64,000 nucleotides of DNA from Lethocerus indicus (GCA_019843655.1 JACDQD010000006.1:3712034-3776033), one strand, 5' to 3'; positions 10,879-25,865 are shown, numbered from the stretch's first letter. A program made the numbers and translations. The notes: a model not told the origin generated them from the sequence alone.

Positions 10879-13009
10879 CTGAAACGAATTTCGATTGAGT
10901 CACTGTTAGGTGGAAATTCCCGAGAGTCTAGGACCCAGGGAATACCGGCCGAATATACTTATTTAGAGCCCAGATTATATGATTGTAACGGAATGGTCTC
11001 TCTTTGCTTCGTAAGAAACAGTTATTGTTAAATGATGGAAGGTTTCCCTTGACCAGAAGTATGACTAATTTAGAATCTCGCTTAGCAGGTGTCTGATCCC
11101 CTACTAGTCCCAGATTTTTCCTGTTTGGAAGTGGGAATCCTTCCGGGCGTTGTCTGCTGAATTAGTGGTAATTCAAACAGTCATTGTGTTATACTTTAGT
11201 GAAACATTAACACACACATAAGCGTACACACATTGATCGTCATGCCCGGGAATGAATAGAGAGTCCTTGGAGAGTTTTTCGGAACAATTAAATCAAGATT
11301 CGGCGAATAGCAAATTTGGATTGATGAAATATATTTCCGTACGGATATGGCATTATGAATTGGAAATATGTGGAATTAACTAGCGGTCTGAAGTGTCCTG
11401 CCGGTATGTATTGACAGTCTACTTCACTGAAGGAGCGAGTTAAATGAAACGTAAGTTGCCAAAGGAGTTTTGAGCATAATTTATAACAGGGAGCATTGTT
11501 ACGGTCGGGCCACTACAAAGGCCAATATTACATTGGAACGAGCAGGAAGAAGGGGACTGTTCCTATTTTACTTCATAAATTGGGCTACGCCCGTCCCTAA
11601 GATGAACTCGGTGGAAGTGACCCATTAGAAGACGGAGGGTTACTTGGGGGTGGAGGTCCACTTCCTCTGCCGCCTCCGCATGCCGCCTCCTGGCCCGTTG
11701 CTATTGCACAGCGCCGCCCGTTTATACCGCCCCCCCGTCTCTTTTACGATCCATTAACACCCAGCCCAGCCTCTACGCCGCGATCGATATCGAACCTGGT
11801 CCTCTTTTTTTTACGACTGTCCCAATTCAATTTCCTGATTGTGCCGAGCGGTCGAAATAATTTCCCGTATTTGTTCTACGCTTCTCCGGCCCGTCCATCA
11901 AATCGAACTTGCCGAATCATATTCAATTATGGACTTATTGCTGTACGAAGTCAGAAAAATATGCTTGAAATAGTTACTGAAATCGCTGTTCATTAACGAA
12001 GAGGGTGATTTTCGATTCGGTAGTGTTACGGTACCGGGATGGTTCGCTTGTTTTATCCCGGATTACGCCGTTTGCGGCTTATCGACTTCGTAAGCACTGT
12101 AATTTGATCGGGGAAGGACTGGAAACTGGTATTATCCTTGAACCAGCCAACTGAAGGAGAATACAGCGCGGGTGATTTCTTTTTGGTTTAATATTAAAGT
12201 ATCTTTTATTGAGCAATGAGGGATCTCATTTTAATTAAATTGAGCGATCTTATTTTGAGTAAAATGTTTATCGATTGTGTTTAAAAGTATTAGTCTGTAC
12301 GTAAAATTTGTGTATGGTTTTTCCCTACTACTTTTTCTGAGATTAAACTATATTTGATTTATTTTCTCATCAAATACTAACCTAAACATCTTATCGAGTA
12401 CCTGTTCTGTCACTAAATTAGAATGCGATATTAAGAGGTTAAAAGTAGCGCAATAGCAATTTTCTTAAAACTGAAACGTACGGTTTTATTCATTCCGTAT
12501 GTTCCCCTTTTCTTGTTATTGAACTTATGCGCCCATAATGAAGGTGGAAGGAACGGAAACTATCGTACGAGTTTGAATTATACGACCGTATTTCCTTTGC
12601 AATTCTCGTACAAAGTTCAATTATACTATGCGTTAGTTAGATTAAACTCCAAGATTGCGTTGGAATACTGCCGGAAAGTAATTACCGGTTTATGAAACCG
12701 GGTATATACTTTGGATATTTCATTACTTCTAAAAGTAAATTAGCAACAAGCTGGCCAGGTCTGCGCGTCTGCGATAAGGGCAATAGTGGTTCTTATTTTC
12801 TTTATTCTTACGTTTGTATCAGTCCCCCTCGAGGAAGTAATATTTATGTAACACTGCAAAGGTGTTAACCGCGGTCCTCATTCATAGAAAGGCAGACATA
12901 TTTGAGGAGTTGCTGTTGTTCGTTAATTTGTGATTAAAATGGAATTCAAATGTCGGGGATTATTCGTATCCTCGAATACATTATGAATATTAGTTCAGTA
13001 TTACTCCTG

Positions 13010-13012
<3 letters not shown>

Positions 13013-13059
<47 letters not shown>
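13013..13059. repeat. (AT)n microsatellite, about 23 units
   Basis: An uninterrupted alternating AT tract of about 47 bases in intron 4, ending where AAATGTATAAGC begins. Confidence 0.97.
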
Positions 13060-13062
<3 letters not shown>

Positions 13063-13388
13063 GTATAAGCATAAATACGAGAGAGCTTGGAAAACTGATA
13101 TTAACTGCATAATTACCACTCAATCATCTGAATGTTCGACATTACTAATTGAATTGTCTTCTTTAATTGAGCTGAAAATTAGTGAATGATAGTTAACTGT
13201 ATAGTTAATTGCCTCGCTTAATTGTTTTTACATATTTCACAATTTAGTTGAGGAGGTGATACTTGCCGTGACGTTCACCGGAAGAAGGCTCCCGAAGTGT
13301 AATATTCTGGCGAAAATTGTTTTCTAACTGTAACCGGCCGAAATCCGGCTTCTGAAAATTGCTCGACTGGGGGCTTTGATCTTAGGCG

Positions 13389-13551
13389 CCCCCCCCCCAC
13401 CTTGACTTGTCCCAACGTAATTATAAGTTGTCTACAAACTGAGGCCCCGAGGTGTGTCTTCGCCCGGGGTTTAAACTGTTTCAATGTTCCCTCTCAAGCC
13501 TTGCGGCTTGTACAACTTGTTTGTTTCCTGAGGTATTGTCCCCCCCCCCCC
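13389..13551. repeat. Pair of long C homopolymers
   Basis: A run of 10 C (13389-13398) and one of 12 C (13540-13551) lie about 140 bases apart in intron 4. A 9-C run follows at 14091-14099. Confidence 0.9.
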
Positions 13552-16500
13552 GCATTCAATACGAGCCCTTGTCCTGTTCGTCGTTGAGGAACATATAAAT
13601 AATAACACTCTGGAATAAATTCTGTTTTTATGGTTATCTCTTAAAAATGTTTTGCTATTTGCTCGTTGTTCTGTATTTATTGCCATTAGGTTGGGGGTTG
13701 GGAGAAATTCCGTAATTATTTCAGTAATTAAACAATTATTATATTCCACGCCCTGTCGACTACGAAAGCACACTTTGAGTGTTAAACTATTTCTTTGTCT
13801 CCGTTGAACAGGGATTGTTTCAAAATCCTGGCCATTGGGGTGGAGGGGGGTGTCTAAAGGCGAGTTGTTCAAAAATCCCAAATTGAATTTTTCGACCTTT
13901 CGCGTCAGCTTTTGTTATTGTTACGGGACAGGATAGCCGTTGTGTGTATGTTGGGGTGCGTAGAGGTACGGGTAGTGTAGAGTGTAGTGTGCAGTGTGAG
14001 GAAATGCGGTTGACAAGCGGGGCGTTAACAATGACGCTTTGACTACGGGGGCCCCCTTTAATTGGAGGCCGCCCTGTGTCGTGTTTTAAGCCCCCCCCCT
14101 CACTTCACCCTTCCCCTTCCGCAGCTGACTCCTCTCTACCGCAGATAGCCCTGCGGTTTTCTCCATTCTTCCCCGCCACATAATGGCTGTAGATACTGCA
14201 TAAGCCAGAATTTCCATTCGTTTCCTCGGGAATTACCTGACGCATTTTCTTGCCGATTGTTTGGGTCGTTTGAATTATGTGCTCTGGCCTATTCATTACC
14301 CAACCTCTACATAAACGGCACAACTTGAATGGGAACTGGAAATTAATTGTTGAACTAAATGATCAAAATGTTTATGTATTCAGAACAAGAACTCCGCCCC
14401 CGGAACCTTCCTGTATTTTGTATAGGTCATACCCGTATGAGCACATTATATATTGTAATACAAAGATAGGCGTTGTATACTTTTCGTTAAATACGAGCGA
14501 AACATGAATAGAATCAAATGGGACTAACGGACGATAAAACAACCTAGATGTAACTGTGGCGACGATTACTAGAGAAAACTAATTTCAATACATTTACGAG
14601 TAGTCACGACCCTCGCTTCGCTCAGGGAAAACGTTTTCGCGGCCCCAGTTATCCGAACGCGTGACGTGTATCTCGATAGTGGGGCCACTTTAAAGTGGGC
14701 CAGCTGTTGAAACGATCCGATCATATATATCGGAACCGTCGTTTGTAGGCGCCTCGGGTCTCAGCCAATAATAAACCGCAGACAGGCTTCGGGGCGGATA
14801 CTTAAACTAAGTTTCTGTATCTGGAGTTAGCCTGCGGGAAACACTTAAGCGGCTTAGCCTCGCGTCTCTTTCAGGAAACCCCTCCCCACCACCCCCTCTT
14901 CAATTTAACTACCTTTCTCCAACCTCCCAGGTGACGTCCCACCAAATGGTACATAACGTAAGTGTAGTTGAATATGTTAGGCCGTGTTATTAATTTTTCT
15001 TAGGCTGAGGATGTATTAAAGCGATACTAATAGGCAACAAACAACCTGACCAGTAGTTTCGAAATTTGATATCTGTTATTTTGATATTATATACATATCG
15101 CATAGTCGCAGACAATCCGCCCCTATTAGATGTGCAAATTTTTTGTAAGAGATTACCAGTGGTTGTATTACCAAAGGATATGTTAGGTAGGCTAACCCGC
15201 AACACTGCTGTGTCATCAAGGTTTAGTATTAGAAGCGCCTACTGTTAGTTTATAAGTATTCGTTGCTAGCAGTAAATAGGAAGTGTTTAAACTTGGTTCC
15301 TAATAAACGGTATATTATTTTAACAATTTGGAAAAGTGACTTTAACAAAAAAATCGAAATCGGGCTGAGCTACGTTAGTGCCAGTTAAGTTTTACAGTTT
15401 CTTTAGTTGAATACATCTAGGCCAAACGATAAAAAAAATTGATGTATCTTTTAATATATGGAATAATTTTGTCTAGTTAGCTCTGAGTTTCATACAAAGT
15501 GGTTTCAAAAATAGCGGACGTATTCTGGAAGAAATAATGGCTTAGCTCTGGTATTATTATACTTTCCCAGCGACTCGTGCCAAGGAAGTCTGGTACAGAA
15601 AGACCGTTCCCCGTGTATAGCTTTACGTGAATTCATTCATGAATGATTCGATGGCCCGACTCGCTGGAGTGTAGAGCATTTTATTGTAGTCCGCTGAAAC
15701 AGGCGCATGAATATAGCGGCTGAAGGGATGCCGTATGGAAAGATATTTTTACGATTTTAAAAACTCAGCCGAGCTTCTTTGATTTTGAATATACACTTTC
15801 TGCCCAAAGGACAGTCCGCACATTCTTAGTCTTGTCTCTGTTATTTATTTTGTAACAGCACTCAGTTGCTTGCACTCAGTTTTTTCAGTTAGGAAGGTGA
15901 AATTATTTCTCTTTTTTCGTGTTGTTTTGTATTAAATGATTTTTTTTCTACTCCTCCTGTTACAATATCAGACGAAAATCTCGGGAGGAAAATATCGGAA
16001 CTTTTTCCCTGTAGCGAAATTGCTTTTTAATGCACCCTTTTCCTCTTCGCCTTCCGTTAAATTAGTAGGGAGATTAATCGGCCTACAAGCCGGCCTCTTC
16101 CGTTCCATCAATAATAAAGTGGTCCCATCAACTTTTTGAACCTTCTATTCGCATTCTGGAATTCTGTTTTTTTTTTCTTTTTATTAGATTGAGAAATCTG
16201 AATTTGTTCCCCCAGTTTTAAAATATTACCATTTTAAAAATGTAATTTCAATAAATAAGTAATGTTTTATTGTGTGAAATATTGAATATTAATTATTCGA
16301 TTGTATTATTATTCAACTACGATGACATATCACTAACTGTATTATATATAGTTGTAGCTTCTGTTTATTTCTAGCCACAACTATAAGATCATATAGTAAC
16401 CATAAACACTGGTTCAGTACTGGTAAACTCGAGGGGAGAAATGACTCGAGACACCCTTTGGTTTATGTTAGTTTTACGACGGTATTCCCAATTATATGTT

Positions 16501-18604
16501 TGTTTGATCTAGTGTAAGCAACACACTCTGTCTCTTGTCTGATGATTTCCCATTGGGCCCTAGGACCGCCTTCCGACGTAGCCCGCTGATAAAGTTGATT
16601 TAATCTCACTTTTTTACTGAGAAACATGGCGAGTAATTTGCCTTATAATGATGCTTTTGATTGGGAATGGAAAAAGAAAAATACTTTTAGTATTTCAAGT
16701 TTTATCTACTTGAATTCTCTCTTTAGAGTTTTTAACTATTCGGTATAAATTGCTAAACGATGATCGGTAGGGTTCTGAAGGGCCGAGCTTTTTAATCAGA
16801 CTTATTCCTACTTTCAAAAAAAATTATTCATCAAATTCAATCGAATTTAATTTACCCTTCTAGGGTATAAAAATGATAAAAGTGAAATTGATCTTTTTCC
16901 CCTCGTAGAAAGCGCAGGCAATGCGTTATATGTATAAATCGGGGGAGACACGATCCTAATAACATTGCATCCTGTATAAAATTTCAATATATAAACCTGG
17001 CCTAGATCCCTCCTCGGCAAGACACAATGTCCCGCATTATAGGATAATCCGGACATAAAAATGATGTATACCCTCTGTTTCCCAGGCCGTATAAAACATT
17101 TTTTCTTGTTAAATGAATTTTAAATAAGCCAAACTTTTTAATTCTAACTAAAACAGCGAGTTCACTAATATTTCTAGATGTGTAGTATAGAGGGGGCGTG
17201 CTATCTAAAAGTATTTTACCTTTTCAAAAATTCATATTAAGAATATCTAATCGTTTGAAATCTATTTCTGTTGTACTCATTTAATGTGGTACATTTTAAA
17301 AATTTTCTGGTACTGTAGACTTCGGTTGGTCCTTGTTTTTATTTTATACACCAATGTCTGGAGACATTGCTCCATGCTTGTATAATAAAGATACATTTGT
17401 AAGTTGAATTTTTAAATTTATTTTTAACAGCAGGTTTCTGGAGTTGTTCACTATGAAATTCTGGGAAGTACTTAGAATTATATATTGTTTTTAGTACACG
17501 ACGCAGAATGCGTAATGGAGATCACCGTTTTATATAGACTGTCTCGTTTTCCCGTGGGAGTTTGCAAGAAAAGAAGGAGTATTTCTTATATACATGAGAG
17601 GGCCGTCCGCGCCCTCCCCTATAGGCCCGGCCAATTAAACGGATCGTTCAACCGGGCGGAACTAACTCCTTGTTGTTAGTAACAGGCCTTCCCCCTCATT
17701 TCCCATTTCATCCACAAGACATTATACGAAGATAAATATTTTCCCCCTACACTCTTATGAGTTTTAGGGCTCTTGTATATCGTGCAGAGATGATCGTGCA
17801 AAAGGAGTAGACCATGTTTGGGAACCATACAAAGATTATTATGTTTCTAGTTTCGGATCTTACAGCAAAGCACATATGGGGGGAATCGGCTGTAAACTCA
17901 GCAAATTCAGTTCGATTGCAATGAAATTATTGGAGCATAGTTAAATAGATACAAACCCATCAACATTGTTCTTTATTAGCATTAAAAGTTGTAGTAAATA
18001 TTTATTAAAGCCTGTATATGCGACCGTATTAAAATTTTACCGAAAGGTCGAAGTAAATGTTTTAACTGAATCGAGAATTAAAAATTGTAACACTGACAAA
18101 GGTTATTAAATCAGGAGATCAGCATAAATTATGTTTCTGTGTGCGGCAATCTCTCTTGTTGCCCTTGAAGTTCAAAGCAGCACTGCAAAGTGGGTCTTTT
18201 CCAGAATTAGAATTTTATTGGATTTTCAATGATTTGCATAAAGGTAGACCCATATTAAGTACTTGATCATTTCATGTTATTGAATCCACGATTGATTCTT
18301 GCTGTTGGCAGACGTGTGTGAGGTCGTTTAACGGTGAAGTTAATAGCTGTATATTGCATTTAAATTATTATTTGAAGAGATCCCTATTTTTATAGTCATT
18401 CAAAGGTAACTGAATTAACAGAAATGGAAAGGTAATTATTTTCTTGGATTGGTCTTTGTCGTCATTGCTGTGGGATATCTATTGTTCTTACCTTGTTGTA
18501 TTGTTCTTTTCTCCTCTCTTGGAATGAATGAAATTATTTTTGTCTGGAGAATTTAGCCGGCAAATTTAGGATAACTGGTCGATTTTTGTTTCGTTTCCTG
18601 AGCG

Positions 18605-18630
18605 AACTGGGCCAATTCATCAGCCCAGTT
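18605..18630. repeat. Short perfect hairpin
   Basis: AACTGGGC and GCCCAGTT form an 8-bp perfect stem around a 10-base loop within intron 4. Function unknown. Confidence 0.6.
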
Positions 18631-20556
18631 TTATTCGTCGGGCGAAAAAACTCGTCCCTTTTTCTAATCTTCTGTCTTTTTTTTTCTTTTGTCTAAATCA
18701 CATTGTAGGCGGCAGTGGAGTCCTCTCCCTGTCTGTGGGGGATAAGATGGGATGAGACCAATCCCGGAACAAATCCGCGGATTACCTGTGGGAATCTACG
18801 CCGAACAAACAGTCGATTTCTATGCCCCTATTTTGGTGGTAAATTAAGAGTTCAATTTAAAATTTAGGCCTCGTCGTTTATGAATTAAGTTTTTCATTAA
18901 AGAATAGGTACAATGTTATTTCTTAATTATAATTCCACAAGGCTATAAAAACGTATGATTCGTCTTGGTTCTCTGTTAGAAACACGTATAAAATTCTTAT
19001 TATAGTCTTGAATAGGTGGTAATATGACTCAGTTATAACTAACCAGTTCAGATTACTATCAGTAACGTACAAACTCGATATGAACGATATGAGCATACGT
19101 TTCATTATTCGTTTACACGGTCTCGCCATAAAATTTCGGGGCAGTTAAAGTCAAATTATCTTAAAACCAATAAAATCGTTCTCAGGCAACTAAGCATGTA
19201 GTTATTACACATTTTCCTCTGGACGCAGTACAGATACTGCTAATGACAATTAGGCCGTCGGTGTTACTTATTTTTCATAAGTTTTTATAATATAAGTTAT
19301 TTTTCGGTGAATCATTCTTGTTTGTTATAATTCAAATTATAATGTTCAAGAAATATTTATCCCTAACAACTGCAACCATTATTATGTTGTTTTTTTTCAA
19401 TCATTGTACCATTGAGAGCTGTTTGACCCACTCGCCCCCTAAACTCAGGACACTTGTTATTCCAGAATCTTCTTCTGTCTGAAACTTCCAGACGTCCGAA
19501 AGAGTTCCGAGAATCGAATCAGATCTTGAACTTCAGTGGGTAATTCAATTTTGAACAAGTTCTAGGCTTCTTCCTTTTTTTTCTCTCATACCCGCCTTTT
19601 TCAACTAAGAGAGTAGAAGAGCGTCTAAACGCGAGTAATTAAATAATAACAATTCATTCTGTTGTGATTGTAATCCTAAATGATGTATTATTTACTTCGA
19701 AGATATTATTCTCTTGGGTTAATAAAAAAAGGGTTAATGCAATTTTAATATAAAATTACATTAAAATAGAGAAATTAATTGAGTCACTAGTCTTAATTGG
19801 AACTTGGGAGATTTGTTCAAATTACCCTTTGATTTGATTTCCCCCTCCCTTTTTTTGTGTCTGTAATTATCTTGGAATGCGCTAATTCTTTCGGTAATTT
19901 AAGTCGCTGTAAGTGTGATCCCTTTAAATTTACTTTGGAAAGCTGTTAAACTTTAATGCGGTCTAATTTCTAATCCCTCGGTTAATTCTTGGCCTAGAGC
20001 TTTAAAAAGATTGTCTCTGATCAAGATTGTGCTCTGGCGAATCGACCAACGCGTGGGGGTTTCGAATTATCACCGGTATCGGTTTAATAATAGATTTGAG
20101 CATCGTTGAAAACTCTTGATGAGGGGATGAATTCGGGGTCCTTTTACAATTTTAATAAGGCGGTAAAGATCTTGGGAAAATAATTGGGGGACAACGAATT
20201 CCGCCGTTAAAAATATTCTGCATTAATCCATCGTCAGAGCTTTAAATGCGACAGTTAACGTTTTATTCTTATCGATTGTGATTAAAATGTTTCCTTCTCT
20301 ATGAGCTTCAATTAAATAATCTTACTAAAGTACACGTAGTTATTTAACCAAATCACATATTACCAAGAATTAGTTGGAATTGTGGTTTCGTTGTTTATAT
20401 TAGGAAAATCAACCCCAATCAAAATTAACCAATAAAACTGGGTGAGTTAAAATATTATACAAATTTGACGTTCCGAATGTTCGACATTTTGGTGGACCGT
20501 TTAGATGTTAGTGATGTGAGCGGTATACCGGTTATGTGATAGTTGAAACAGTTAGA

Positions 20557-20567
20557 GGGGGGGGGGG
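20557..20567. repeat. G homopolymer, 11 bases
   Basis: An uninterrupted run of 11 G in intron 4, preceded by GTTAGA and followed by ATAG. Confidence 0.9.
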
Positions 20568-22961
20568 ATAGTATCCGTTATCCCTTACTGGTCTGGCGTG
20601 GGTTAATTTACCTGGGAAATCCTCTCTACAAATTGGCTTGACCCCGACCGGCGCCAGGAGCTCACAGTTTATCCGAAATTGAACAGTCGAATGTAGAGAC
20701 AACGCCAGTAAGCCCGTTGGAATTCAGAAAATCCGATCGCAACTAATCAAGGTAAACGCCGCGGTGGTTTTTATGAAATGTACACTTCACACATACATGG
20801 GACTTTTTCACCAGTGTCGTATTTTTTTTTATCAAATTGAAGCTTCTCTTATTAACCGAAACGACTAAACGTTTTCCCCGTTATCTCATTAATTTTGATA
20901 CCAAGTTTTAAGGTCAACGATATGGATAAGTTCGTTCATTTACCTTAATATAGGGTTTTTGTACGATTGGCTGCCAACACTTAAAAACATTGCAATAGTG
21001 ATATCTACTTAAGTAAAAGTTTGAGTAGTCACGCGTAAGAATTCGTTCCTTCGAGTTTCCTTATTTAGTTACGTTTAGTTGCATTTCATGCAGGTAGTTT
21101 AGAACTACTACATCATTATAAAGATATATAGGTTCGCCAGTTCGTGCTTGCCCCAAGTTAGACAATAGTTCGGTAATATGCTTCGGGTTTTTATTACTAT
21201 GGAAATTATTTGTTTCCGGATATACCAAAATATTGTCTTGTAAAAGGTTTAATCGGCCTCCCTGATTTTCATGAAGCCGATCTGTTTTCTGCTTATAACA
21301 GAATTAGTAGACCGATACGTCTCCGGGGGATGATACTCTCCGGACGATTGGCCGGGGGGCGTAAGCTGAGCTTCCCGAAAAAATGTTAATGGAAACGACT
21401 GGAGTCGGCAATTTTTTCCCTTATCTCGCAAAATCCTCCCCCCCCGCTTTTTTTTTCTTCGGCTCCGATTCGAGGATCAGGCTCCCTCCTCTACTTTGCT
21501 TGCGGTCCAACGACCAAAATTTTCATTTCGACCCCTCTTTCTTCCCCGCTCCTAATTCCTAACTTATTGTCGGTCTTTTTACTCCCGCCGGCCCCCCTTC
21601 AAAGGCGGAGCCCGCAACATCCGCGTTCACATTCAAGTTTCCCTCACCGACTCGTACTTCTCTCTCTATATATAAGTCTTTCCTTTTCTTTTATTATTCG
21701 TCTCGGCATAGAGCGAAAGAAGTGGAGGAATTGAGAAGAGGAAAGAAACTGAAAAAGCGAAAGCGTTCCCCATTAATATGGGGACGAATAATATCGGCCG
21801 TTTGTGGTGGCGGGGGCCTGGGGGAGGCAGTTGTGACTTCTCTCGGTGCGGACTTTACACGGACTCCATTATGCGTTCCGGGCCTTTTCATATTTATGGT
21901 TCTTTTCCACTCCTCTCGCTCCCCTTCTCGCCGTTTCCTATTGTCTAACCTCCCCGGCATTGTTCATCCGCCGGCCCGCATTATATATTTTACGGGATTA
22001 GATCTTTTGAATGCGATTATTATTCGGTGGGTCTGTCCGAATATTTTTTAGCCTGTCCTATCTCTCCTCCCGCCACCGATAGGAAGCATTATTCGGTTTA
22101 CGAGAGAACTTATATTTATGATGGTTGGCCTTAACCTCCAATATTATAACGTAGGACGTACCGTATATGCAAAACATTCCCTATTAGAGCAACATTTAAA
22201 TTTCATATCTGTTGTACTCTACCAAAGTTTGAAGTACCGAATACAAGAAAGCCTTTGATGTATTACAAATTGTATTATTGAACTTTTACTGTAAACTATT
22301 GTTCTATAAAAATACAAAAAATATACAATAAGTTATGAATTAACGACATCAAGCGCGACGAGAACTATTTATTAGACGATTGAAGACGGAAAAGTGCAAC
22401 CTACGTGAACAAAATAAGAGAGACAGGTTGGCAAGGCCGGGAGCGCACGGGGGTGTATCCCTTGTTATAAATATACCAGGTGTGACAGCCCGCGCTAAAA
22501 GGTTATAGTGCAGTATAAAAGGGGCGCCCTTCCTCGAATGAAACGAGTTTTCACCTGTTGGATACTTCGGGTTATTCAAAGAGTGTTTTACGAGATCTCG
22601 TTCGATATTTTTTGTCTCCTCGTAACGACCGCCACTGACGTTCAACCGAAACCGGCTTTGCGCATCGGTTGCCGTTATATCGCTGAACGATTATTATACC
22701 AAACGGCCTTTCCTTTGGATGATTTTATCACTTGTACATAACATTTCTGATTTACGTCAGCCTCTTCACCATGGTTACAAGTTAATATCTCAGTTTCCTA
22801 TAAGTTAATCATGCCCGCAGTAAACGTAAGGTAGCTTGAAACAAAACTAATGTAACACATAATTTTCTGCCACTGTTCTTAGTTTCTATGACGTTGTCTC
22901 CGGCTGTTTTGTTGTATCTTCTCATGTTCTCATTTTAGGTGTTATGTGATTCCTGTGACGG

Positions 22962-22969
22962 TGACGTCA
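22962..22969. promoter_or_regulatory. CRE-type palindrome TGACGTCA
   Basis: A full cAMP-response-element consensus (CREB/ATF binding, established for animals) in intron 4, within GTGACGGTGACGTCATAAG. An 8-mer can occur by chance at this scale. Confidence 0.3.
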
Positions 22970-24189
22970 TAAGTTCCGTTGGTCACCATAAAACAAATTA
23001 GGTATTATATTTCACCCATATACTCTGTATAAACGCGGCATCAGTTATTTATCAGGGCTTTACACGCGTCCGAATTTGTCGACGGCCTGTCCAACATTGT
23101 TCCTGCAGTGCACACTATCCGCCGCATTGTGAACACGATTAATGTCCTCAGGTCACGCACGTGCTATCTTCCCAGTTTTCACTCTGTGGTCTTTTCCTTA
23201 TGGAAGTCGAGAATAGTGTGGCCTGAAATGACTGGCATCAGTTAGCAGTTTCTTTTTCATCGGTCGCTTTGGCACCATGATGGATTCAGTTGGCAGTTTA
23301 GTGCACGTTCATTTTCTACGCCCTCATTCGCTTACTGCGGCAGCATATGAGATTCATTTAACTGTCACGTTTTGGTTCCTCCGTATTGACAACCGTCGCT
23401 TTCCCGTTTGCAGTTCTGCACGGTACGTTTAATCTACTTCGTAAATAGCCGCCGGGTTTCTGTGCAGCCGCGTCGTTTGTTTGTGTAAAACTGCAACGTA
23501 TTGTTATTGACACGCCGATATTTTATGAATTTTTGGTCGCGTATTCAATATTTTTTTTTTTTAGTTCCTCGGTCAGAGGATAAGGGCGGAAATCAATTGC
23601 GGGACCGACGGGGTGAAAAAAGAGTTTCCGAGTTGTGAAAATGCGGGCAAGCTACCCGAGCCCGGCAAATGTGCTCATCGCTCATAGCGACACCGAGGGA
23701 GGGGAAGGGTCCCCGCAGTCCAGCTTTATAGTCCACACTCGATCGATTTACCCGCTGGACAATAAACGAATTCCATGTTGATGAAACCCTACGACAATAC
23801 CGTATATTACACGTGGGCGGACACTGCCTTCAAATACCGTATAAATTCTAACGTTGCTGAGTAGAATCGATGAACCAAGATTTGGAGTAAAACCTAGAAA
23901 AAGTTAATCATAATCGTGCTCCGACAATGCCGATTATGCGAAATTTATTCATTCTGTACACAGATGACATGAAAGTTATTTCAGTACATGAGTAGTTATT
24001 TCCATCAATTTCTATGCATTAAACGTGATTGGTCTAATCAGTTGCATGCGATATGACAGGTACACGCTCAGTTGTCATTGCAACATCCATAATTTGCAAA
24101 TAATGTTTTAAAAAAATTGAAAGCAATAATTTAAATAATAATTAATAAACTATAATTCAAAATAAGCTTGAAGGGTACGTCAAGTTATT

Positions 24190-24299
24190 AGTATGCGCGC
24201 TCCCATACAATACCGATATTTTAAGAGCCCCGGCGGAACCAATACTAACCCTCAAAACACATGGATCATCAAGGATAGTATTACAGGCGTATTCAATTT
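24190..24299 (-). repeat. Hairpin-forming dispersed repeat, copy A
   Basis: Read on the minus strand it runs from CGCCTGTAATACTATCC through GGGTTAGTATTGG and CCGCC to GCGCATACT. This order matches the copy at 28638-28734 along its whole length (about 70% identical by eye). The arms AATACTAACC (24241-24250) and GGATAGTATT (24283-24292) are nearly complementary, so the transcript or single strand could fold. Function and family are unknown. Confidence 0.7.
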
Positions 24300-25804
24300 C
24301 TTAAGTATTTTGCGTTGTTAAATACATTAAATGAATGCTAATTTATATACATTTATATAAATTATAAATAGCTAAATTATGTGCCTGTTATGCTCTGTTA
24401 TGTGCTGATGTTGCTGGATCAAATGTTGAAAATAGGTCTGTTATCATTTTCAGTTTATTGAAGTTTTGGTTTCTTTTGGTATGTTGTTTTGCTTTTAGTG
24501 TAAAATACTGGGAAGTATGTTATTGTACATATTACTATAAATGTTATAATGAATATAATAAATAGTGTTGATCTTCTAATTCGGCTGGTTGGCGACTATG
24601 CTAAGTTGAAAGTACCAACATATTAACGTCCTTATATATCTATTTCGTTTTCAATACGTTCATTTCATATCTCTCTGAATGTATGAATAAATAATAAATA
24701 AAATAGTTTTCTTTTGTGAGTAGCATTCGGTTAAGTGGTTTATCTGCTCCAGGTGGGGCGTCCCAGTACTATCACTGCGCTGTTCTACAATTGCCGTGCC
24801 AAATGAGTTTCGTTCGGCCGTGGCGCATTTATCGCTCGATGAAATATACTCGATTCGAACGGTCGAATAACGAAAGCAATATTTTCGCCCCACCGTCGTC
24901 CGAACGGCGTGTAGGCGCATTGTCCGTTGTTCGGGCAATATTGTGGGGCACGACACTGGGCTTTTGTAGCCGGCCGGTTGTATTTATGGAAAGCTATCCG
25001 CGGAAACCTCTCGCACTCCCGAGCCTCTACAATACTCGTATAGGAACGGCGATTTTGATCTTACAAGGGGGCGCTGGCGCATTATTTTATTCTCTCGAGT
25101 GCCGTTACAGTTATTCCATTTCTGTGTTGTGTTTTGTTCGAAAACAGACCGCCCCCCTAACGCCCTCCTCCCCCCGGCGCGGTATATTGGATACTTTCGG
25201 TTGTTCCGGAAAGGAAAAAAGGAAGTAGCCGGGAGCATAACAGTTATCGAGGAAATGGGAGAAACGTGTTTCTGTTCGGGCCCCCGCCGCTCTTCCCTTT
25301 TTAAAACCAGCCGCCGAATGGGAAAAGTAAATTGAATGGAAATTGATTCTACCTGTTCGTACCATTATTTTATTAAATTATTTTTTCGATATATAATACC
25401 TTGATTGAACAGAAAATAATTTTTTAAACATTATATTTTCAAAGAGTATATATAGTCCACTGTGTGCACGGGAATCCCCCTGTCCATTTATTTAAGAGTG
25501 ATAAAAAGACACGTTTCGAGTTTAACGTACTAAGTATTTTGATAGCTGTTCACATTTTGGGGGAGAAAAAACTTGTACAATTAAATATAGAAATAGAAAA
25601 AATTGTGTAGAATTCAAATTTTTAATCATTATTTGTAATATTAAGAATTGGTTGTATTTGCTGCCAGCTTGCTGATTTTGAAGTTATTTTCTTGATCAGA
25701 ACGTCTAATGTTTATTTCATACGAACTTGATATTCGTACAGTTATAGGCGATATCAATAAAATTATTATTTATTTCTTTATATGAGCATATATTTAAACT
25801 ACAT

Positions 25805-25807
<3 letters not shown>

Positions 25808-25863
<56 letters not shown>
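25808..25863. repeat. (TA)n microsatellite, about 28 units
   Basis: An uninterrupted alternating TA tract of about 56 bases in intron 4, preceded by ACATCCC and followed by AGCGATAAATG. It is self-complementary and likely to vary in length. Confidence 0.97.

Positions 25864-25865
<2 letters not shown>

Noticed and set aside
13013..13059. (AT)n array as a possible CRISPR or origin-like structure
   Set aside because: It is a simple dinucleotide microsatellite; there are no spacers or other repeats.
16537..16570. CTGATGA word as another hammerhead core
   Set aside because: No GAAA box or helix partners follow at the needed spacing.
24716..25365. Overlapping open frames on both strands in intron 4
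   Set aside because: A locally GC-rich block lowers stop frequency on all frames; none of the translations is recognisable.
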